64,000 nucleotides of DNA from Lotus japonicus (lineage: Eukaryota; Streptophyta; Magnoliopsida; Fabales; Fabaceae), in the NCBI RefSeq assembly GCF_012489685.1, contig NC_080045.1, forward strand, positions 9,573,648 through 9,637,647, in the 5' to 3' direction. Below, piece by piece: positions 58,087 through 64,000 of this stretch; positions within the stretch are counted from its first letter, which is position 1, and the number at the start of each line of letters is the position of its first letter. The notes under the pieces were generated by a model. The model did no database searches. It had not been told where the DNA came from and saw nothing but the letters and a program-made list of their open reading frames with translations. The translations under genes and the position numbers were made by a program.

Positions 58087-58850
58087 TGATACAGCGGAAG
58101 TCGTACTAGGATTGCAAGCGCAAATCCTAAGGAAAAGGTTTCTGGAATCCACCAGAAAGGAAATTAGCAAGCGCTAAAACCCTAGAAAATACACTGGAAT
58201 CCACCAGAGAAGAAGAGAAAACTCTTAAATTTTATTATCAATCAAAACTCAAATAGGCTATGCCTTACAAGTGCTTAAATAAGAAAAGAAAATATCCTAA
58301 TAGTAAAATAAATAATATCCTAAAAGATCCTAATTGAAAATAAAAGATCCTAATTGAAAATAAATAAGTTCCTAACAAAAAAATAATTAAGATCCTAAAA
58401 GATCTTAATTACAAATAAGTAAAATTACTAAAATACTAAAATTATCTTAAAAAGCTCCTACATCTACCACTTGATACAGCGGAAGTCGTACTAGGATTGC
58501 AAGCGCAAATCCTAAGGAAAAGATTTCTGGAATCCACCAGAAAGGAAATTAGCAAGCGCTAAAACCCTAGAAAATACACTGGAATCCACCAGAGAAGAAG
58601 AGAAAACTCTTAAATTTTATTATCAATCAAAACTCAAATAGGCTATGCCTTACAAGTGCTTAAATAAGAAAAGAAAATATCCTAATAGTAAAATAAATAA
58701 TATCCTAAAAGATCCTAATTGAAAATAAAAGATCCTAATTGAAAATAAATAAGTTCCTAACAAAAAAATAATTAAGATCCTAAAAGATCTTAATTACAAA
58801 TAAGTAAAATTACTAAAATACTAAAATTATCTTAAAAAGCTCCTACATCA
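58087..58850 (-). repeat. Head-to-tail LTR pair with primer-site remnant between
   Basis: LTR copies 58087-58465 and 58472-58850 are almost identical. In element orientation the spacer reads AGTGGT, the same as the first bases after the LTR before the real primer site (AGTGGCATCAGAGC). The terminal base of the inner LTR at the junction is changed (TGATGT to AGATGT). Confidence 0.88.
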
Positions 58851-59027
58851 AATTGGTGGGGGCGAATTGAACCTAAAGGTTAGTGCTTATGCACGCTTTG
58901 AATCTTCAAGTGCTTCCGTCATCAAGATCTTCATCAATCCAAGAGTTGCAGCATCTTCCCCACAGATTATTTCCCAACAATCTTTAGGTCCAATTGTTCT
59001 AAATCAAGAGCTGCATCACTCAAAGTT

Positions 59028-59273
59028 ATGGGGTCTAATTTTGTGAAATTGGACAAGTTTGATGGAAGCAATTTCAACCGATGGGAGAAGAAGATGAAAT
59101 TCCTTCTTACAAGCCTGAAAGTGGTGTATGTTATGAACACCGCAAGATCATTAGAGAATGAAAATGAAACCATGGCTAAAACAAGAGGAAGATCAAATGG
59201 GATCAATTACACTTATGAACAGAGGTCAGTACCCCACAACCATTCGTATTGTGTGAAGACTATGAATTCTTAA
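59028..59273 (+). pseudogene. Old copia gag fragment
   Basis: Starts MGSNFVKLDKFDGSNFNRWE and continues KKMKFLLTSLKVVYVM, the usual N-terminus of copia Gag, then diverges after about 60 residues and stops. Everything from there to RT (59274-60139) is AT-rich DNA and a SINE-like repeat; nucleocapsid, protease and integrase are missing. Confidence 0.8.
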
Positions 59274-59805
59274 GATCTGATATATCTTTTACATGCTTTA
59301 ATATGATTAAGTTTATATGTGGTAGCAAAGCATGAGTTAGAGAACTTGTAGTTTTTCTTTAATGGTGATTTGATCCATGAAAAATGTCTTAAAATTATTC
59401 TTCACGGTCTTGATAACTTAACTATTAATTTTCCGCTGCATGAATATGATGGTTAAAATGAATGATTGAGATTATGTGATTGCTCCAATCTAGAATCATT
59501 GATGTATATGTTTGAATGTGTTTTTCTTTAAGCATGAATGAATGATGTATGAAATTATAGTTAAATGTTTGTATCATAAGAATGCATTGCTACTTATGAT
59601 TTGATTTTCGTTGCATGATATATAGTTATGATTATTGACATTAACATATGCAAATTACAACTGAATTCGAGTAAGAACTAAGGCATCATGGTTTGCATTG
59701 ATTGACTATTTGTTGCTTGAATGTTTCCGATTGGATTTTGTGAGAAACCGATGTTTGGTTCAAACTCTATAGATATTTGTTTTGTGATGACAATTGTCTA
59801 AATCA

Positions 59806-60005
59806 TGTGTGGCTTAGTGGTTTCCGCTATCTGTTGTATTGTGCCAGTGCAACGGTTCGATCCTGGCTGTGGCTGGGCACCCTTTTTGGTTATTATTCTT
59901 CTGAAATGAAAAATTTAAAATTTAAAGGGTGTCATGGGGTTCGAACTCAGGTCCTGTCTGTTAAGGAGAGTAATAACAGACCACTTAAACTGATGCTTGG
60001 TTATG
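59806..60005. mobile_element. Convergent tRNA-like SINE, copy 1
   Basis: The left arm on plus has an A-box TGGCTTAGTGG (about 59809) and B-box GGTTCGATCC (about 59851). The right arm on minus has an A-box-like CAGTTTAAGTGG (about 59990) and B-box GAGTTCGAACCCC (about 59938). Between lies CACCCTTTTTGG...AAAGGGTGTCA, an inverted pair around an AT-rich core. The arms are different tRNA-like sequences, not copies of each other. Copy 2 is at 62170-62364. Confidence 0.65.
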
Positions 60006-60139
60006 CAATATTTTGATAATGAAAATATATATTATTTATATATTCTGAAACATCTCCAAATTTTCCTATATATTATTATATTATGGTGAAAGGAAAATAA
60101 ATATTTTACATATTGTGCTATGTGAAATTATTTGGAAAC

Positions 60140-61480
60140 TAGTAGATGTTCCACCATGGTCCTAACCAATAGGTTGTAAATGGATCTTTAAAAGGAAAAT
60201 GAAAAATTGATGGTACCATTGATAAAATTTAAGGTTAGACTTGTTGTCAAAGGACTTACACAAAAGTAAGGTATTGATTACTTTGATACTTATGCACCTG
60301 TTGCAAGAATTGCAACAATTAGAGAGTTGTTGGCACTAACTTCTATTTATAAGTTGGATGAAGAAGTGTATATGAAACAACTTGAAGGGTTTGTTGTCAA
60401 AGGCCAAGAACATAAAGTGTGTAAATTGACTAAGTCGTTATATGGGTTAAAACAAGCACCCAAACAATGGCACCAAAAGTTTGATCAAGTTGTACTTGCT
60501 AATGGATATAAAATAAATGAATCTGACAAATGTGTTTATAGTAAATTCCATAATGGAAATGTGTTATGATTTGTTTATATGTGGATGATATGTTAATCTT
60601 TGACACTGATTTAAATGAGGTTGAAAAGACTAAATCTTTCATGTCCAATAATTTTGATATGAAAGATCTAGGTAAAGCAGATGTGATTCTAGGAATTAAA
60701 ATCATAAGAAATGGTGAGAGTATTGGTTTATCCCAATCTCACTATATTGAAAAAGTGCTTAAGAAATTTGATTATTTTGATTGCAAATAAGTTTCTACCC
60801 CTTTTGATCAAAATACCAATTTACAACCATATAAGGGATGTCATGTGGCACAACTTGAATATTCAAAGGCAATCAGATGTTTAATGTATGTCATGACCTG
60901 TACTAGACCTGATATAGCATATGTTGTCGGTAGGTTAAGTCGGTATACATGTAATCCAAGTAAAGACAATTGGCATGCTGCTAATAGAGTATTGAAATAC
61001 TTGAAAGGGAAAATTAATTATAGTTTGTCCTATAATGGTTATCCTTCAGTTTTGGAAGGATATACAGATGTCAGTTGGGTAACTTATGTAGAAGATCATG
61101 CTTCCACTAGTGGATGGATCTTCAACCTTAGTGGATGTGGAGTTTCTTGGGGTTAAAAGAAACAAACTTGCATTGCCGACTCCACCATGACTACAGAGTT
61201 TATTGCTCTTGCTGCATGTAGTAAAGAGACTGTATGACTAAGAAATTTATTGTATGAGATAATTATTTGGCCAAAACTAATGAGACAAGTATCCATACAT
61301 TGAGATAGTCAGTGCACACTATCAAAAGCATACAGTCAAGTATATAATGGAAAATCCAGACATATTGGTTTAAGACATAGCTATGTGAAGGATTTAATTA
61401 CAAATGAAGTAATCTCCATAGTGTTCGTAAGAACTGAGAAAGAATCTTGCAGATCCTTTGACGAAAGGTCTGACAAAGGA
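60140..61480 (+). pseudogene. Old copia reverse transcriptase and RNase H, decayed
   Basis: Pieces: KWIFKRK and YFDTYAPVARIATIR (60180-60330), EEVYMKQLEGFVVKGQEHKV and SLYGLKQAPKQWHQ (60327-60569), LYVDDMLIF and the connection domain (60566-60790), then TRPDIAYVVGRLSRY and RVLKYLKG (60845-61156) and RNase H words such as EFIALAACSKE to about 61240. Multiple stops and a frameshift at about 60566. About 20 residues around the usual FLNGEL motif, which holds the first catalytic Asp, are deleted near 60357. Not functional. Confidence 0.88.
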
Positions 61481-62075
61481 AATGATGCTGAAGACATCAT
61501 TGGGGATGAGTCTCAATATCGAATTGATCACCAATAGTGGAAACTCAACTCACACTTAAGTAAAATTAAGTCTTGAGTTCAATGGTGAAAGTACACTATA
61601 AGAGTGATTGCAAGTACTTAATTATCGATACATCCCAAAGAGTAGAAGTACTTGGACCATAAGAATAAAGTGGTAGGATGAAGGTTTCTTCTTAATGGAC
61701 ATATAACATATATTTGTTGGAATGCATAATTATGGGTGCATTTCTGATATAGTCTACCTATATGAGAATGAAGTGGAGCCGCTTCATAGATTTAAAGGGC
61801 TTGACTCTTAAATTCTCATGAAAAGGATATGTGACACAAGGCCTTATTGAATGTGTCAAATTTAAATTCTTTTGATAATACCGAGATTTCATGTGTAAGT
61901 TATGCACACTTGTTCCATTGAATAGTTGGTTCAAAGCTTGCCTACCAATTTCTATTCGGGATGAGTGGAACTCATTTCTTACTAAGTAATGGTTCAAATC
62001 GTAAGATACCATTATCTGAAACCATGATATTTCCGGAAATATAGATTTAGCTATATTTTGTAAATGGTGGGGGAT

Positions 62076-62668
62076 TGTGAGAGATATTTCCAAAATATAT
62101 AAAATTGGAAATATGCATTCTATTATGAGTTATAATATTAGTGTTCAAAGGTATAACAACATGTTGATTGTGGTATAGTGGATTTGTCACTAACCATGCA
62201 CTTGCGTGTACTTTGTTCGATTCCTCTTGGTGGCACTTTTTGGTTGTTTATTAATTTGAAACTCAAATTTTTAGCAAAAAGTCACACCTCTTGGATTCGA
62301 ACTCACGACCTCCAGCATGAGGGGAAGGGACGCGTCAGCCAGTTGGGCTACCACAACAGTTGTGACATTTTATGGACATTAATATGATATAACGGTTTTC
62401 TGGAAGTTGTTCCTCAAAGAGATATGTCTCTTCACCAAGGGATGTTAGTATCTCTATATAAAGAGATATTTGGGCAGAAAACTTGGACATAACATATGCA
62501 CGAAATTGGTCTTCATTTTGGCCAATTTCACTTCCATTTACTTCATACTAAATCATCCTCCACTTCATTAATGCATGAGTGAAGGGTGAGAATCATACTT
62601 CTGTAAACTATTATCAAAGATACGCTTGGTGTGTTAGTGAAAACCACATCAAGGAATTCAAAGTATCC
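62076..62668 (+). repeat. 3' LTR of the old copia (interrupted at right)
   Basis: Starts TGTGAGAGATATTTCC after the GGTGGGGGAT polypurine tract. It aligns to the 5' LTR through AAAGTATCC and is then cut by the younger copia. TATA-like CTATATAAAGAG near 62453. Confidence 0.82.
62170..62364. mobile_element. Convergent tRNA-like SINE, copy 2
   Basis: The left arm on plus has GGTATAGTGG (A-box) and TTGTTCGATTCC (B-box). The right arm on minus has GGTAGCCCAACTGG (A-box) and GAGTTCGAATCC (B-box). Between is GGCACTTTTTGGTTG...GCAAAAAGTCAC, the same design as copy 1. In the 5' LTR (56148-56214) only the left arm is left, joined by a TGRCA microhomology, so the 5' LTR probably lost the remainder. Confidence 0.65.
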
Positions 62669-62891
62669 TGTATTGGAAATATAGTTAAATTAGAGGACTA
62701 ATAGTTAATTATGTAGAATATAGTCAGTTAGTTAGTTGGAGGTTGTTAGAGTTAGTTAGAGGCTGTTAGAGTTAGTTGGAGGTTGTTAGCAGTTCTGTTA
62801 TTTTTTCTTTCTCTTGTAGCTATGTGTATATAAGTAGAATCACTTCTGAATTCAATAACAATGAGAAATTCAGCCAAATACACTTCTCTCA
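62669..62891 (+). repeat. 5' LTR of a young copia element
   Basis: 223 bp, TGTATTGGAAATATAG...TTCTCTCA, followed by primer site TGGTATCAAGAGC at 62895-62907. It holds about three 25-bp repeats of GTTAGTTGGAGGTTGTTAGA (62735-62795) and a TGTATATAAGTAG TATA box near 62825. Confidence 0.8.
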
Positions 62892-63136
62892 AGATGGTAT
62901 CAAGAGCAAATATTCTCTTTCTTCTTCCGCACAGTATCTTCTTCTTCCTCTGATTTTCTGTGTTTCTACCAAGCTTCTTGAAGCTTCTTACATACTTCAA
63001 CAATGGTGGATCGTGTTTTGATCACCATTTCTCTGTTTTTTCCTCGCTGATTGCTCGATTTCTGAAGCATTTTTTGCTCAGTTTCTGAAGCAATTTTTTC
63101 TTCTCCTTCAACTGAAGCTTTTTCCTTTCTTCAACA

Positions 63137-64000
63137 ATGGCGACTCACGCTTCGATCACTGCTGCGAATCTTCAGGATTCAACTCATGATTACTACATTC
63201 ATCCGAATGAGAATCCGTCTTTGGTGCTTGTGACTCCGATTCTTGATGGAAGCAATTATCACGGTTGGGCTCGTGCGATGGAAATGTCTCTGCAGATGAA
63301 GAACAAGTTTGGTTTTGTGGATGGTTCTATCACCAAGCTTTCTGATACAGATCCTATGCTCTCTGCCTGGAAGCGTTGCAATAATCTTGTTCTTTCATGG
63401 ATCAATCACTCTATTTCGCATGAGATAGCCACAAGTATCATCTGGATTGATACTGCATCAGCTGCTTGGAAGGATCTGAAAGATCGTTTTTCACAAGGTG
63501 ATTCTGTAAGAATCTCTCATCTTCATCATGAATTGTATTCTCTTAAGCAAGCTGATTTGTCAATTACTGCATATTACACAAAAATGAAGATTCTCTGGGA
63601 TGAAATGTGCAACTATAGGCCAATTCCGACTTGTACTTCTTCTGATGCTTGTTGTTGTGAAGCTGTGAAAACCTTTAAGAGGTATCGAGACAATGATTGT
63701 GTACTTTGTTTCCTGCGAGGCCTGAATGATAACTATGCTGCAGCCCGTTCACAAATTTTGCTAATGGATCCTTTACCTGTTTTGCCAAAGATATTCTCTA
63801 TGATCATACAGCAGGAGAGACATCTTGGCATAGGAGTGTTGCCAGAACCTGCAGCAATGGCAGTTCAAACTTCACAATCACAATCGCAGAATGCACAATC
63901 TCAGTCATCTGTTTCTAACAAAGGGAAACCGAGTTACCAAAAATCTTACAACAAGAGCAACAGGCAGTGTACCTATTATGGTAGAAACAATCACACAGTG
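63137..64000 (+). CDS. Copia Gag (runs off window), 288 aa visible
   Basis: Structural protein of the young copia. The ATG at 63137 opens MATHASITAANLQDSTHDYY; the frame is open to the last base. Residues about 15-60 form the N-terminal copia Gag motif (PNENPSLVLVTPILDGSNYHGW). The UBN2/Retrotran_gag helical domain runs to about 235 (FLRGLNDNYAAARSQILLMDPLP). A Gln/Ser-rich linker leads into the knuckle at 277-288, which reads CTYYGRNNHTV where CX2C is expected, so the second cysteine is Tyr. The intact frame and clean LTR suggest recent insertion; pol lies outside the window. Confidence 0.88.
   Translation, partial: MATHASITAANLQDSTHDYYIHPNENPSLVLVTPILDGSNYHGWARAMEMSLQMKNKFGFVDGSITKLSDTDPMLSAWKRCNNLVLSWINHSISHEIATSIIWIDTASAAWKDLKDRFSQGDSVRISHLHHELYSLKQADLSITAYYTKMKILWDEMCNYRPIPTCTSSDACCCEAVKTFKRYRDNDCVLCFLRGLNDNYAAARSQILLMDPLPVLPKIFSMIIQQERHLGIGVLPEPAAMAVQTSQSQSQNAQSQSSVSNKGKPSYQKSYNKSNRQCTYYGRNNHTV

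Larger units (their letters stand above)
56549..58850 (-). mobile_element. Gag-only LTR element with three LTRs
   Basis: Three 379-bp LTRs with TGATACAGCGG...TCCTACATCA (plus strand): 56549-56927, 58087-58465 and 58472-58850. AATTG flanks the whole block (56544-56548 and 58851-58855), so it inserted as, or became, one unit. Minus-strand orientation is set by primer site TGGCATCAGAGCAG at 58084-58071. The only protein is the 357-aa ORF. The last two LTRs are head-to-tail with a 6-bp spacer. Confidence 0.9.
56054..62668 (+). mobile_element. Old Ty1/copia element with two nested insertions
   Basis: The 5' LTR starts TGTGAGAGATGTTTCC at 56054. Decayed gag is at 59028, decayed RT/RNase H at 60140-61480, the polypurine tract GGTGGGGGAT ends at 62075, and the 3' LTR starts at 62076. 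A three-LTR element (56549-58850) is inserted near the 5' LTR end with duplication AATTG, and a younger copia is inserted in the 3' LTR at 62669. Integrase is lost. Element termini are inferred from the two LTR starts; the right end is outside view. Confidence 0.8.

Noticed and set aside
59806..60005. Possible true tRNA genes at the A/B-box arms (also 62170-62364)
   Set aside because: No complete cloverleaf could be drawn by eye, and arms are joined to a SINE-like core.

Overview
The window looks like euchromatin-edge DNA from a flowering plant, probably a legume. The evidence is spliced genes with GT-AG introns, a plant-specific ALF4 gene, a plant lipid-transfer protein, a plant defensin-like gene, and dense nested LTR retrotransposons with tRNA-derived SINEs, MITE/MULE and hAT elements. 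I cannot fix the species from sequence alone. Only about 8 kb (roughly 43.8-52.4 kb) is ordinary host gene space. The rest is layered mobile DNA. All coordinates and translations were made by eye.

Left part (1-7.6 kb): an Athila-like Ty3/gypsy element on the minus strand. Its single gag-pol frame is open from 5278 to the window edge, followed by a tRNA-Asp-type primer site and a 1.33 kb LTR.

Middle (7.6-35 kb): a 7.5-kb tandem segmental duplication. Each unit carries host-like AT-rich DNA with a two-exon, eight-cysteine defensin-like gene on the minus strand, a MULE-type transposon, a SINE, and the 5' half (LTR-gag-protease) of a non-autonomous Tat-like gypsy element. The unit 2 defensin-like gene is intact. 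The unit 1 copy has a nonsense codon before the first mature cysteine. Unit 2 was later split by a young, gag-only copia element with LTRs that look identical. The last gypsy copy keeps its full structure, including an antisense gene, and holds a solo copia LTR with a clean target duplication.

Right-middle (35-43.5 kb): a non-autonomous hAT element (8-bp target duplication) with a LINE fragment nested in it; LTR-like DNA with a duplicated TATA-containing block; and a 4.1-kb solo LTR (5-bp target duplication) that contains its own open reading frame and ends about 360 bp upstream of the ALF4 start codon.

Host genes: ALF4 (14 coding exons, 609 aa, plus strand; an SCF regulator related to glomulin) and a GPI-anchored lipid-transfer protein (2 exons, 142 aa, minus strand). 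A 640-bp purine-rich, C-poor block lies between them.

Right part (53.5-64 kb): a copia gag remnant with its LTR, a LINE remnant, then a nest. An old copia element has a gag-only LTR element with three LTRs in its 5' LTR, and a fresh copia element in its 3' LTR that runs off the window. Two tRNA-like/tRNA-like convergent repeats sit in the old copia.
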